DNA of 64,000 bases from Bacteroidota bacterium (GCA_023433345.1 JAEZDA010000084.1:1-64000), one strand, 5' to 3'; positions 16,252 to 25,276 are shown, numbered from the stretch's first letter. Numbers and translations are program-made. The notes: generated from the sequence alone by a model not told the origin.

Positions 16252-18369
16252 TTGAAGAAACTCTTAAACATAGCATTAGTTGGCAACCCGAACAGTGGCA
16301 AAAGTTCGCTTTTTAACATTTTAACGGGCCTGAACCAGAAGGTGGGAAATTTTCCGGGAGTTACTGTTGAAAAAAAATCGGGCTATTCACGTTTTTCTGA
16401 TTCACTTGAGGCAAATGTTATTGATCTGCCGGGAACTTACAGCCTCTATCCGAAAAGAGAGGATGAGTGGATATCATACCGGGTGCTAATGCAACACGAT
16501 TCGCTTGAGCCCGATCTTATTATCATTGTAGCGGATGCGAGCAACTTAAAACGGAATCTGCTTTTTTGCTCACAGATCATCGATTTGAAAATTCCTGCAA
16601 TTGTTGCGCTCACAATGACCGACCTGGCAAAGAAAAATGGAACGCAGATAGATCTGCCCGGGTTGGAGCGCGAATTAGGTGTTCCTGTAGTGAATATCAA
16701 CCCAAGGAAAAATAAAGGTATCCGGGAATTGAAGAAGAGTGTGGAAATGGTTGCTTCCAGCGGGCCAAAGATTCATCCCCGTGATTTTATTGACAGCACC
16801 TCATTAAATGCGGCTGCTGTTAAAGAGGTGAAATTTCTTCACCCAAACATGAGCAATTACGCCGCATTACATTACCTCATCAACCATGAACATTTTTCAC
16901 TTTCTGCTTCTGCTCAGGAAGAGATCATGAAAGTTAAAACCGAGCACCAGTTCAATGCAACCAGAACACAGGCAGAAGAGATAATGAACCGTTATGGCAG
17001 GATAAAGCACATCATGCAACAAACTGTGGTGGAGGCGGACCCTGTAAAACGATCCTTACTTAATGAAAAGCTTGATAATGTGTTGTTGCACAGAACCTGG
17101 GGCTACCTCATCTTGCTTGGTGTTTTGTTTCTTTTGTTTCAAAGTATATTTTGGATCGCTTCTTACCCTATGGACGCCATCGAATGGGTGTTCAGCCGAT
17201 TCTCAGGATTTCTTACGTCGGTTCTGCCGGAAACCTTGCTTAGCGACCTATTCATCAACGGAATAGTTGCCGGGCTCAGTGGAATCATGCTTTTTGTTCC
17301 ACAGATCATGATACTTTTCGGACTGATAACACTGCTCGAAGATTCAGGATATATGGCCCGCATCAGCTTTCTAACGGATAAGCTTATGCGAAAAGTTGGC
17401 CTGAATGGGAAAAGCGTAATGCCGATGATCAGTGGTTATGCATGCGCGGTGCCGGCAATTATGAGTGCGAGAAACATTGAGAATAAGAAGGAGCGCCTGC
17501 TTACGATAATGGTTACGCCTTTGATGAGTTGCAGTGCACGCCTTCCCGTATATACCATTTTGATAGCGTTGGTGATTCCACGAGAACTGGTGTTTGGTGT
17601 ATTAAGCCTGCAGGGTTTGGTAATGATGGGTTTATACCTGTTAGGAACTGTTTTCGCCCTGATCGTTTCCTGGGTGATGAAGTGGTTTATAAAATCTACA
17701 GAAAGAAGTTATTTCATTCTTGAGTTGCCTTCTTACCGAAGTCCGCGATGGAAGAACATGATATATACAATGGTAAACAAGGCAAGGATCTTTGTTGTTG
17801 AAGCCGGAAAGGTGATCATGGTGATTAGCGTTCTCCTGTGGGCACTAAGCACTTACGGTCCGAAAGAGAAAATGCGCGTTGTTACAGAAAAGTATAATTC
17901 CCAAATGGATAAGGAGCCCTCCCGTAGTGCAGAATGGGAGAAAGAGCGTAACACCGGATACCTGGAAAATTCTTACGCGGGACTGGTTGGGAAATCCATT
18001 GAGCCGGTGATCAGGCCCTTGGGATATGATTGGAAAATTGGAATTGCTTTGATCACCTCCTTTGCAGCGCGGGAGGTTTTTGTTGGCACAATGGCAACGC
18101 TCTATAGTGTTGAAGAAAACGATGAAGACAATAACCGCACACTGCGGGAGAAAATGCATGCCGCTGTACGCGAAGACGGATCCAGGGTATACACTTTGGC
18201 CACCGGAGTTTCATTGATGGTATTTTATGTGCTTGCCATGCAATGTATGAGCACCATTGTTATTGTTAGAAAAGAATTGCGGTCGTGGAAATGGGCTTTG
18301 ATCCAGGTAGCGTACATGACAGGGCTTGCTTATTTGATGAGCCTTATTGCATACCAGCTTTTAAAGTAG
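16252..18369 (+). CDS. feoB: Ferrous iron transporter B
   Basis: This protein of 705 residues has an N-terminal G domain with G1 GNPNSGKS (11-18), G2 Thr38 in FPGVTVEKK and G3 DLPG (58-61). The G4 position reads TMTD (121-124), where NxxD is usual. The membrane part has about eight spans and the two conserved Gate regions (PMISGYACAVPAIMSAR and TSFAAREVFVGTMATLYS). FeoB moves Fe(II) across the inner membrane. The only plausible start is TTG 16252, since MKKLLNIALVGNPNSGKSS is the proper family start and no ATG lies before it. No feoA or feoC gene is adjacent. Confidence 0.95.
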   Translation: MKKLLNIALVGNPNSGKSSLFNILTGLNQKVGNFPGVTVEKKSGYSRFSDSLEANVIDLPGTYSLYPKREDEWISYRVLMQHDSLEPDLIIIVADASNLKRNLLFCSQIIDLKIPAIVALTMTDLAKKNGTQIDLPGLERELGVPVVNINPRKNKGIRELKKSVEMVASSGPKIHPRDFIDSTSLNAAAVKEVKFLHPNMSNYAALHYLINHEHFSLSASAQEEIMKVKTEHQFNATRTQAEEIMNRYGRIKHIMQQTVVEADPVKRSLLNEKLDNVLLHRTWGYLILLGVLFLLFQSIFWIASYPMDAIEWVFSRFSGFLTSVLPETLLSDLFINGIVAGLSGIMLFVPQIMILFGLITLLEDSGYMARISFLTDKLMRKVGLNGKSVMPMISGYACAVPAIMSARNIENKKERLLTIMVTPLMSCSARLPVYTILIALVIPRELVFGVLSLQGLVMMGLYLLGTVFALIVSWVMKWFIKSTERSYFILELPSYRSPRWKNMIYTMVNKARIFVVEAGKVIMVISVLLWALSTYGPKEKMRVVTEKYNSQMDKEPSRSAEWEKERNTGYLENSYAGLVGKSIEPVIRPLGYDWKIGIALITSFAAREVFVGTMATLYSVEENDEDNNRTLREKMHAAVREDGSRVYTLATGVSLMVFYVLAMQCMSTIVIVRKELRSWKWALIQVAYMTGLAYLMSLIAYQLLK

Positions 18370-18490
18370 AACAGAAAGCCGCAGGAAGCAGGCTGCAAGT
18401 TGTAAGGAAAACACCATCGGAATTAAAAACTTCCCATTTATAAATACGCACGTCAATATTCAGATCGGTCAATTATAGAATCAATATATA

Positions 18491-19636
18491 TTACCAATCC
18501 AGCTTGCCACTAACGTAGGTGCGTACACGAGGATAAAGTTCACGATACAATTCTTCCAGTATTTCCTCTTTTCTCGGAGTATTGTTCCGGGTATTATTTA
18601 TAAGAGCCCAATCGTCAGAGCTGAGTGCGCGACTGTCTCCTGAATAAGTGGCCATCTCATCCTGCCACCGGTAATCTTCCCTTATAGTAGTTTGCCCGAT
18701 ATATTTATTTGTTTTTGAATCCAGTATTGAAACATTCATTTCCGCTTCAGCGGTAAAACTTCTCCTCGACACATTCACAGTGGCGTAAACGGTATTGTAC
18801 ACTGGCCTGCCGGAGGTGTCACGGCCTATTTCAACCTGCATACTCCTGTTCCTTTGCGTATTGCTGGTGTAAGGATAGGGAATGTCAAGATTTCGAAGCG
18901 TAAGCATTACTTCCCAAGTATCCTTCAATTTTTCACGCCATGCATCTTCAACAGAATAAACGCGGGCCGGATAGTTCCTGTTTCCGAGGTCTCGGATAAG
19001 AGTTTCTTCAAAATATTCCCGGCTGTAGCGCGATCCGTAATTTCCCCAACTGTTATTAAATATTCGCGAACGATCATCTACAGGATGAATCACCACATCT
19101 ACCATAGCCTTATCGAAAGCATCCTCCATTTTTTTCGAGGCATCTTTATATCCCGAAACATACCTGGTAGCTTTACAAAAAGCGGTGTAAGCTTTCTTTG
19201 CATTGTCACGGCCATCCTTAGCCATAGCGGTTATTCCTAGCTGGTAATATTCTTCTGCTGCTGCATCTTTCGTTTCAGCCAATTGCACTGAAAAACTTTC
19301 TGCATTTACAAGTTTAAAGGCAGAAGGCTGATTTACGATTGCGTTATATGCATCCTGCAGCTTTTCATATTCCTCAATTATTTTATCATATTTCGCAGCA
19401 TCCCGGCCTGCTTTCAGGGCTTCGATCTTTGCGAGGCGGTTCGCCTTTATATTTTTATACAATTCAGGAATTGCCTGTACTGCGTCTTCGTTATCATTAT
19501 CCTTATTAAGCTTCTTTACAGCATCCTGTAAGGCCTTGTCTGTGTCACTTCTTTCCAAATATGATTTTTTAGAAGCTGAGCAGGCGGAAAGAAGGAAGGC
19601 AATAAGCAGAGAAAGGGTAAAATTTTTAATGTTCAT
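18491..19636 (-). CDS. Lipoprotein of unknown function with helical repeat region
   Basis: This protein of 381 residues has a lipobox LLSAC (Cys at about residue 18). The N-terminal half is helical, with charged, TPR-like text (DAVKKLNKDNDNEDAVQAIPELYKNIKANRLAKIE). The C-terminal half is beta-rich, with RNRSMQVEIGRDTSGRPVYNTV and FTAEAEMNVSILDSKT. The frame is open further upstream, but ATG 19636 is chosen because it begins the signal peptide and a TAACTTTG box lies just before it. I recall similar lipoproteins in Bacteroidota without a function. It converges on feoB with 121 bases of no obvious content between them. Confidence 0.7.
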   Translation of the reverse strand: MNIKNFTLSLLIAFLLSACSASKKSYLERSDTDKALQDAVKKLNKDNDNEDAVQAIPELYKNIKANRLAKIEALKAGRDAAKYDKIIEEYEKLQDAYNAIVNQPSAFKLVNAESFSVQLAETKDAAAEEYYQLGITAMAKDGRDNAKKAYTAFCKATRYVSGYKDASKKMEDAFDKAMVDVVIHPVDDRSRIFNNSWGNYGSRYSREYFEETLIRDLGNRNYPARVYSVEDAWREKLKDTWEVMLTLRNLDIPYPYTSNTQRNRSMQVEIGRDTSGRPVYNTVYATVNVSRRSFTAEAEMNVSILDSKTNKYIGQTTIREDYRWQDEMATYSGDSRALSSDDWALINNTRNNTPRKEEILEELYRELYPRVRTYVSGKLDW

Positions 19637-19642
19637 GGCTGA

Positions 19643-19650
19643 CAAAGTTA
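19643..19650 (-). promoter_or_regulatory. -7 box (TAACTTTG) of the lipoprotein gene
   Basis: An exact match to TAnnTTTG, 6 bases before the ATG at 19636. It predicts a leaderless or nearly leaderless mRNA and excludes the longer upstream ORF. Confidence 0.55.
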
Positions 19651-19910
19651 AGGGTGTAAAATCGGGATATGATCCGTTAGAGCGGAAAAGCGATACATAG
19701 TTTAATGAGACTGAGGCTTTTAACCGTTTTTTAACCACTGAACCTTCAGGGGGATGAGTAGCAACCAATCATCATTATATATTACCGTTTATCTATTTAT
19801 TAGAAACAGCAGCTAAAATTGAATTTCCGTGAAATGCAGGACTGTAGGGCACTTTGCTCACTCCAGCATCCATTCACCACAAGCTACCTGAAAATAAATG
19901 GTATTATGTG

Positions 19911-19941
19911 TTGCATAGTACTAAAACTCCGTTTATATTTG
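19911..19941 (+). promoter_or_regulatory. padR-pspC promoter
   Basis: TTG at 19911-19913, 20 bases, then TATATTTG at 19934-19941: a full match to the Bacteroidota promoter layout. The predicted leader is about 60 bases. Confidence 0.7.
19916..19923. promoter_or_regulatory. Putative PadR operator TAGTACTA
   Basis: A perfect 8-bp palindrome lying between the -33 and -7 boxes, the place where a repressor would block polymerase. PadR proteins usually repress their own operon, so it is the best operator candidate; binding is inferred. Confidence 0.45.
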
Positions 19942-20005
19942 TGCTGTAATCGGGCGGGAAATCCGGATTCCCGCTTGAAAAAAAGAATTCTAAAACAAAG
20001 AAGCC

Positions 20006-20329
20006 ATGAATATTGAAAATACAGCCAGCCAGATGCGCAAAGGGGTTTTGGAGTTTTGTATTCTGTCCGTGATAAAGCAGGGAGAAGCCTATCCTTCTGA
20101 TATAATAGACAAAATGAAGGCAGCCAATCTCAATATTTTTGAGGGCACTCTTTATCCCTTACTCACGCGGCTGAAAAATGCAGAACTGTTAAACTACCGG
20201 TGGGTGGAAAGCAACAGCGGTCCCCCGCGCAAATATTTTATGCTCACAGATAAGGGTTTGGAGTTTTACAAGGAATTGGAAAACACCTGGAGTGAATTAG
20301 CCAACGCAGTTCAGGCACTCACATCTTAA
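20006..20329 (+). CDS. PadR family transcriptional regulator
   Basis: This protein of 107 residues is a single winged-helix domain: QMRKGVLEFCILSVI, EAYPSDIIDKMK, FEGTLYPLLTRLKNAELL and SGPPRKYFMLTDKG, which is the PadR signature almost word for word. The short C-terminal helix is the dimer helix of the compact PadR-s2 class. Members are mostly repressors that respond to small ligands or stress. It stands 41 bases before the PspC gene and shares its promoter, so it probably controls that operon and itself. Confidence 0.93.
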   Translation: MNIENTASQMRKGVLEFCILSVIKQGEAYPSDIIDKMKAANLNIFEGTLYPLLTRLKNAELLNYRWVESNSGPPRKYFMLTDKGLEFYKELENTWSELANAVQALTS

Positions 20330-20370
20330 GCCCATATCTATTAAAAACTGCAACCAAAAAACTTTAAACA

Positions 20371-22518
20371 ATGAAACAAGTTATCAATATTAATTTCCAG
20401 GGGCGTGTGGTGCCAATTGAAGTGACCGCCTTCGAGATCTTAAAAGGCTACACCGAAAGCCTCAGCAGGCATTTTGCCGCCGAGGAGGGTCGCGATGAAA
20501 TAATAAATGACATCGAAAATCGGATCGGTGAGCTTTTCCAGGAAAAATTAAAGGACGGTGCAACCTGTATCACTGATGAACATGTAAGCGCGGTGATAAA
20601 CAGTATTGGCCGGCCAGAAGAATTTGATGATGCGCAGTCTGCAGAAAATGCAGCGCGGGAATCGCTGGGAAATCAGCAGCCACAGAACCCTTTCGGTGCG
20701 GCAAAAAAGCTTTACCGCGATGAAAATGATAAGGTGATCGGTGGCGTGTGCAGCGGCCTTGCGAACTATTTTAATGTAGACGTAGTAGTTGTTCGAATCC
20801 TCTTTGTAATACTGGCTGTTTCCTTTGGTGTAGGCATAATTCCATACCTGGTGCTCTGGATCGCCGTACCCAGCTCTGCATCTGCACAAATTGGTGCTCA
20901 GAGAAAGAAACTCTACCGCGATACGGATGATAAAATAATTGGAGGCGTGTGCAGTGGTTTGGGGCACTACTTCGGCGTAAACGCCGGGATCCCCCGGATA
21001 CTTTTCCTGATACCATTTCTAAGCTTTGCTTTTCGGTGGGGCCGGTGGGATAACTTCGACAATCTCATAAACTTCGGTTTTAGCCCCGGTGCATTCTTCA
21101 TTTACGTGATCCTTTGGCTTGTACTTCCCGAGGCTAACACCACGGCAGAGAAACTTGAAATGAAAGGAGAGAAGGTGGATCTTAATTCGATCAAGAATTC
21201 GGTGATGGAAGAAATGAAAGGTGTTCAGCAGCGTGCGGAAAAAATGGGGCGTGAAGCGAGAATCGTTGCTGAAGCTAAAAGCAAAGTGATCGGTGCTGAG
21301 GCAGCAAGCTTTGCGAGAAGAAGCGGAAGGTCATTCGGAGACATAATCGCATTGCTGTTTAAGATTTTTGTGTACTTCGTACTCGGATGCATCGCCATTG
21401 CATTTCTTTTCGTGCTCTTCGGCTTCGGGATCGCCGCCGTAGGTATGTTCCCGCTGAAAGATTTCCTGCTTACCGATGGCTGGCAGAATGTTTTCGCCTG
21501 GGGCACTTTAATATTCTTCATTGTAGTTCCCATATTGGGAATCATCACCTGGCTGATCAGGCGGATAACAAAAGTGAAAACAAACAGGAGAGCGATGCGT
21601 TTTTCATTTGCAGCGATGTGGCTTATTGGTTTAATGAGTTTTATTTCACTCATCGTTTCCGTATCGCAGGATTTTCGGAATTCGTCAACACTCAACGAGC
21701 AGACAATAGCAATGGATTCTGCATCCATTACCAAGTTGGTGATAACCACTAATACTGAAGGGAGGAAATATTTCCGTACGAAGTGGTTCCGTTTCGAACC
21801 TTTTGAAGATATTGATGAAGACACTGCCTTTGTAAAGAACGTGCGAGTGGACATAGTAAAGTCGCCGGATTCAACTTACAAGGTTACACTTATGAAGATG
21901 GCTGACGGACGCAGCCGCCGTTATGCTGATACACTCGCTGCGATGATAGATTTTGACGTGATACAAAAAGATTCCGTTCTTCTTGTGGATCGGGGCATCC
22001 CTATCACCCGCACTCATAAATTCCGTAATCAACGTGTGGTACTTACCATTTATGTGCCCGTAGGAAAACAAATACGCGTAGACGATGATGTGCTGGGCTC
22101 TCACAGCATTCGTGTTGACGGGCCATGGGACAGCGATATAGATATGGAGTTTGAAGGAACTGAAGAAGGGTGGGAAACCAATGTTGATTATGTTATGCGT
22201 GAAGATGGTTTGTATACGCTTGACGGTGAACCTGCCGATACATGGAAATCCCGCAGTCGCACTGAGATGCATTACAGAGATGATTTGCAAGGTTCCGACA
22301 ACTATCGTTATGAAAGAGGCGACGCGATTGATTCAACAGAAGATAATTTAAGAACAAGGGCACGATCAATGCGTGATTCGCTTGATCGTATAAAGCAGAA
22401 AATAAATGAGGATTTGCAGAAAGTTGAGCAGGATTTAAAAGAGGTGAATGTTGGCGCCGGGCCTACGGCTTTATTTTACAGCATCCCTTCTTTCAACCCG
22501 ATGATGTTACAATATTAA
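20371..22518 (+). CDS. Tandem PspC domain membrane protein
   Basis: This protein of 715 residues opens with a conserved cytoplasmic segment (about 1-105, MKQVININFQGRVVPIEVTA) found before PspC domains in Bacteroidota. Two PspC domains follow, each starting KKLYRDxxDKxIGGVCSGL (about 111-170 and 182-255). After a charged helical linker, three or so further membrane spans (about 335-440) lead to an exported C-terminal domain rich in beta strands (about 470-640) and a coiled-coil end (SMRDSLDRIKQKINEDLQKVEQDL). PspC is the membrane sensor of the phage-shock envelope response in other bacteria. The doubled domain and its PadR partner suggest an envelope-stress unit. A terminator follows. Confidence 0.85.
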   Translation: MKQVININFQGRVVPIEVTAFEILKGYTESLSRHFAAEEGRDEIINDIENRIGELFQEKLKDGATCITDEHVSAVINSIGRPEEFDDAQSAENAARESLGNQQPQNPFGAAKKLYRDENDKVIGGVCSGLANYFNVDVVVVRILFVILAVSFGVGIIPYLVLWIAVPSSASAQIGAQRKKLYRDTDDKIIGGVCSGLGHYFGVNAGIPRILFLIPFLSFAFRWGRWDNFDNLINFGFSPGAFFIYVILWLVLPEANTTAEKLEMKGEKVDLNSIKNSVMEEMKGVQQRAEKMGREARIVAEAKSKVIGAEAASFARRSGRSFGDIIALLFKIFVYFVLGCIAIAFLFVLFGFGIAAVGMFPLKDFLLTDGWQNVFAWGTLIFFIVVPILGIITWLIRRITKVKTNRRAMRFSFAAMWLIGLMSFISLIVSVSQDFRNSSTLNEQTIAMDSASITKLVITTNTEGRKYFRTKWFRFEPFEDIDEDTAFVKNVRVDIVKSPDSTYKVTLMKMADGRSRRYADTLAAMIDFDVIQKDSVLLVDRGIPITRTHKFRNQRVVLTIYVPVGKQIRVDDDVLGSHSIRVDGPWDSDIDMEFEGTEEGWETNVDYVMREDGLYTLDGEPADTWKSRSRTEMHYRDDLQGSDNYRYERGDAIDSTEDNLRTRARSMRDSLDRIKQKINEDLQKVEQDLKEVNVGAGPTALFYSIPSFNPMMLQY

Positions 22519-22554
22519 ATTTCGTTTCTAAGGTTAAAGTTGAAGTAAGAGAAC

Positions 22555-22585
22555 GGCCTGCCCAATGGGTGGGCCTTCTTTTTTT
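22555..22585 (+). terminator. Terminator of the padR-pspC operon
   Basis: A 9-bp stem (GGCCTGCCC / GGGTGGGCC with two G-U pairs) with an AAT loop and a T-rich tail. Confidence 0.8.
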
Positions 22586-22703
22586 GGGTAGTGTTGTGTT
22601 TTTTTGGCGGAAAGTTTTGCGGTTGCTTTTGGGCATTCCACTACGAATCCCCCTTCTTGCCCCGTTAAGCACTGTTTTGGGGAATTGACCGGCGTTTAAG
22701 TTT

Positions 22704-22731
22704 TGTAGAATTTGGCATTTCTAAATCTACA
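22704..22731 (+). promoter_or_regulatory. Hairpin just upstream of the transposase-like gene
   Basis: TGTAGAATTT and AAATCTACA can pair over 9 bases with one bulge and a 9-base loop, and end 3 bases before the ATG at 22735. In RNA it would cover the translation start region, which is a known way to keep transposase low; here this is inference. Confidence 0.35.
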
Positions 22732-22734
22732 ACA

Positions 22735-23586
22735 ATGGTAAAACGTGGGATATTTCAAAAATTCAACCGGGCATTTCGAAGCGAAGAGGAATGCCGTCAG
22801 TTTCTATTTGATATAAAATGGGAAGATGGCTTTGCCTGCAAAAGGTGTGGCCACACAAAATGCTGGAAGGGCAGAACAGCATTTCACGCAAGATGTACAA
22901 ACTGTGATTACGATGAATCCCTTACAGCGAACACGATTTTTCATAAAATTCAGATTCCTCTTATCAAAGCCTTTGCAATGTCGTTTCACATTGTCAATAG
23001 CAAAAATGGAATTTCAACCCTGGATCTGGCAAAACTGTATGGCGTGGATGAAAAGACCGCGGCAAGGTTCCGCTTAAGATGCCAGGAAGCAATGGAATCG
23101 TGGTTTTTGGAAGAAATTCGCGAAAAGGAAAATGAAAAACATTCTTCGATGGATGGTATTACATTGATGCATCGTGGAGAGAAAATGAATGGCTTGCAAA
23201 AAATTAATGTCACGCTAGAACAGTACTGTACTGATGATGGCGGGAAGTTAATGATCAGCAAAAGCTCAGTTCCGGAATTCGATAGAATTGTTCGGTGTGA
23301 ACTTTTAGCCGGGAGCTATGTGGGTGAAATAAAAGATATTCGGGTATGGAATTTCAGAAAGTGGCTGGAAGGCACCCACCACCATTGCTCCCCCAAATAT
23401 CTCAGGAACTATGAACATGAGTTTTACTTCAGGTTTAACAACCGCCATCGGTCAGATCAGATTTGGCATACTTTAATTCGGTCAATAATCACGCATAAGC
23501 GCAAATCTACAGGGCAGGGCGGTCTGATGACGGAATCGTGTGGCCTAAACCCTAACGGCAAGAAAACCCCTAAATTCAACAAATGA
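22735..23586 (+). CDS. IS1595-like (ISXO2) transposase with shortened catalytic core
   Basis: This protein of 283 residues begins with the zinc ribbon of IS1595 transposases (C35xxC38, C54xxC57), followed by a helix-turn-helix region (NGISTLDLAKLYGVDEKTAARF, about 91-112 in two parts). The end of the ISXO2 domain is clear: EGTHHHCSPKYL (212-223) and EFYFRFNNR (229-237). Between them only about 75 residues remain where intact relatives have clearly more. A single Asp140 (SMDG) stands where VDE is expected, and the later Asp and Asn/Glu motifs are not recognisable. The frame is intact, so it is either a decayed or a domesticated transposase. It overlaps the next gene by ATGA. No convincing terminal inverted repeats were found. 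Confidence 0.75.
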   Translation: MVKRGIFQKFNRAFRSEEECRQFLFDIKWEDGFACKRCGHTKCWKGRTAFHARCTNCDYDESLTANTIFHKIQIPLIKAFAMSFHIVNSKNGISTLDLAKLYGVDEKTAARFRLRCQEAMESWFLEEIREKENEKHSSMDGITLMHRGEKMNGLQKINVTLEQYCTDDGGKLMISKSSVPEFDRIVRCELLAGSYVGEIKDIRVWNFRKWLEGTHHHCSPKYLRNYEHEFYFRFNNRHRSDQIWHTLIRSIITHKRKSTGQGGLMTESCGLNPNGKKTPKFNK

Positions 23587-25262
23587 AAAACCTCCTCCCC
23601 CTCCTCCTCTCCCTCATTTCCCAACCTTCCACGGCTCAATCCTTCCTGGTCCCTTTTGCTAAAAACGATCTCTATGGCCTGATGAATGAAAAAGGCAAAG
23701 TAGTAACGAAAGCAGAATATAATGATGTCAAATGGCTCACAGGTCAGTATTTTAAAACATCAATTAAGCGCCAGCTTGATGACACTATAGAAACTACTCC
23801 CAATAAATTCTATATCCAAAACTCTGAAATTACTCTCACGGGCCTGATGTATGGCAATAAGGTGATTTTAAAAAATGAACCCTTTTATCATTACGAAATT
23901 CTCCCCGGCAAATGTATCCTCGCCAGAAGCGAAGGAACAAAACATACATTCACGCGGGAACAGTTTAAAAAGTACGGACAAATACCAAAGTTCGTGTCGC
24001 TGTTTAACCTTAATGGAGAAAACGTTTTTCCAAAAAATTTTCGTTCCCTTCAAATGGTTGATTCCACAGGTTTTCACCCTTCCTTAAAAGGCCATTCCCG
24101 TTTTATTTTATTCGCTGCAGAACTCGCAAATGGCAACAAGGGACTCATTATTTATGATGTCGTCAACCAAAATATCAGTGAATGGTTGGTTGAGGGGCTT
24201 GGTAACACAAAGCTTGTTCATGCCGATAGAGATAAGCATTCTTTCGCATTCACCGAAACGGATGGCTCCGGCTCTACCACGCGTTACCATGTTTTTTCCG
24301 ATGGAGAAAAATTTCTGATCGAGAAGAAAAATGATCAACAGCCCATCGGTCGCGAAAGTGAACCCGACAGCAGATTTGAAACAGTAACAATGGAAGGCGA
24401 CAATCATGTAGCAGTTCCTGATTTTAATAAAGAATCTCCCACTCCAGATTCTGTATTGCGTAAAAGATTCCGTCCTTTCTACACTCTTGTTAACGATTCA
24501 CTTTTTTATGTGGTGTTCACAAACGAAAAAATATTTATACCGCTACCAAAAACACATTCACCGATTTTCCTTCGACCCCATTCAAAGCCCATCCAAAATA
24601 TGCCGGTGATCACAAAAGCAAAGAGCAAATATTTTTTGGCTGACAGCGCCGGTCTACAAAAAACAGCCTACGATTCAATGATGTATTTCGGCAGCGATTT
24701 TCTCGTTTGGAAAAAAATCAATGGTAAACTTCAATGTGGAACAATTGATAAGAAAGGAAAAAATATTATTCCTGTTCTCTACGACTCCATCCACGCAGGT
24801 ATGAAAGTGCTGAGCACGCAGTCTTCAAACATTAAAGATTCTACTTACCTGGTGTTTAAACCTTACCGGCAGCAGGGCTCGCGTGGATTTGAAAACGGTT
24901 CTCACACCATTTCAATATCCCAAACGCTCGTGGCATTTAAAAATGGCACTGCAATTTTATTGTCACCACAAAATGAACCTTTGTTGCCCCTCCACTTTAA
25001 CATGATCGCGGAAAATTCCATTGATTTTTTCAAACCCGCCCAATCTAACTTTATCGTGGTGGAAAGAAATGGCAAATTCGGCGTTGCAAAAAGAGATCGA
25101 AATGAAATGAAAATAGAAGTGCCGGTCAGCCTTCCTTTCGCCCCGCTGTTTTGCTACGAAAACTATTTCGGCATTCCCGGGCTCACCGTCTACGGTTTGT
25201 ACAGCATGGATTTTAAATTGAAAGGTTTCGGAACATCCGATGGAAAGATGATCGGATTTTAA
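23583..25262 (+). CDS. Secreted WG-repeat-like protein coupled to the transposase-like gene
   Basis: This protein of 559 residues has a good signal peptide (1-19, LLPLLLSLISQPSTAQS), which fixes the start at 23583 inside the ATGA overlap with the preceding gene. Segments such as KNDLYGLMNEKGKVVTKAEYND (23-44), GTIDKKGKNIIPVLYDS (about 400-416) and VVERNGKFGVAKRDR (about 498-512) resemble diverged WG repeats (G-x-hydrophobic-D/N-K-x-G-K), a fold of short beta units. Residues between them have no recognised motif. The protein is likely periplasmic or surface exposed; no function can be given. The ATGA overlap implies translation coupled to the transposase-like gene. A REP-like palindrome starts 14 bases after the stop. 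Confidence 0.65.
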   Translation: MKNLLPLLLSLISQPSTAQSFLVPFAKNDLYGLMNEKGKVVTKAEYNDVKWLTGQYFKTSIKRQLDDTIETTPNKFYIQNSEITLTGLMYGNKVILKNEPFYHYEILPGKCILARSEGTKHTFTREQFKKYGQIPKFVSLFNLNGENVFPKNFRSLQMVDSTGFHPSLKGHSRFILFAAELANGNKGLIIYDVVNQNISEWLVEGLGNTKLVHADRDKHSFAFTETDGSGSTTRYHVFSDGEKFLIEKKNDQQPIGRESEPDSRFETVTMEGDNHVAVPDFNKESPTPDSVLRKRFRPFYTLVNDSLFYVVFTNEKIFIPLPKTHSPIFLRPHSKPIQNMPVITKAKSKYFLADSAGLQKTAYDSMMYFGSDFLVWKKINGKLQCGTIDKKGKNIIPVLYDSIHAGMKVLSTQSSNIKDSTYLVFKPYRQQGSRGFENGSHTISISQTLVAFKNGTAILLSPQNEPLLPLHFNMIAENSIDFFKPAQSNFIVVERNGKFGVAKRDRNEMKIEVPVSLPFAPLFCYENYFGIPGLTVYGLYSMDFKLKGFGTSDGKMIGF

Positions 25263-25276
25263 ACCAACAAACTCTC

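Larger units (their letters stand above)
19651..20005. other. Divergent intergenic region before padR
   Basis: About 355 bases separate the lipoprotein gene from padR. An open frame at 19819-20016 has no family features or codon pattern and is not called. The only clear content is the padR promoter and palindrome near its right end. Confidence 0.5.

Noticed and set aside
19819..20016. 65-residue open frame before padR
   Set aside because: No codon or motif support; it covers the padR promoter and operator, and its 3' end overlaps the padR start.
22651..23572. Imperfect inverted match (CTTCTTGCC near 22652 and GGCAAGAA near 23557) around the transposase-like gene
   Set aside because: The match is short and gapped, and the right copy is inside the coding region, so it does not qualify as terminal inverted repeats. 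Comparison of insertion sites would decide.
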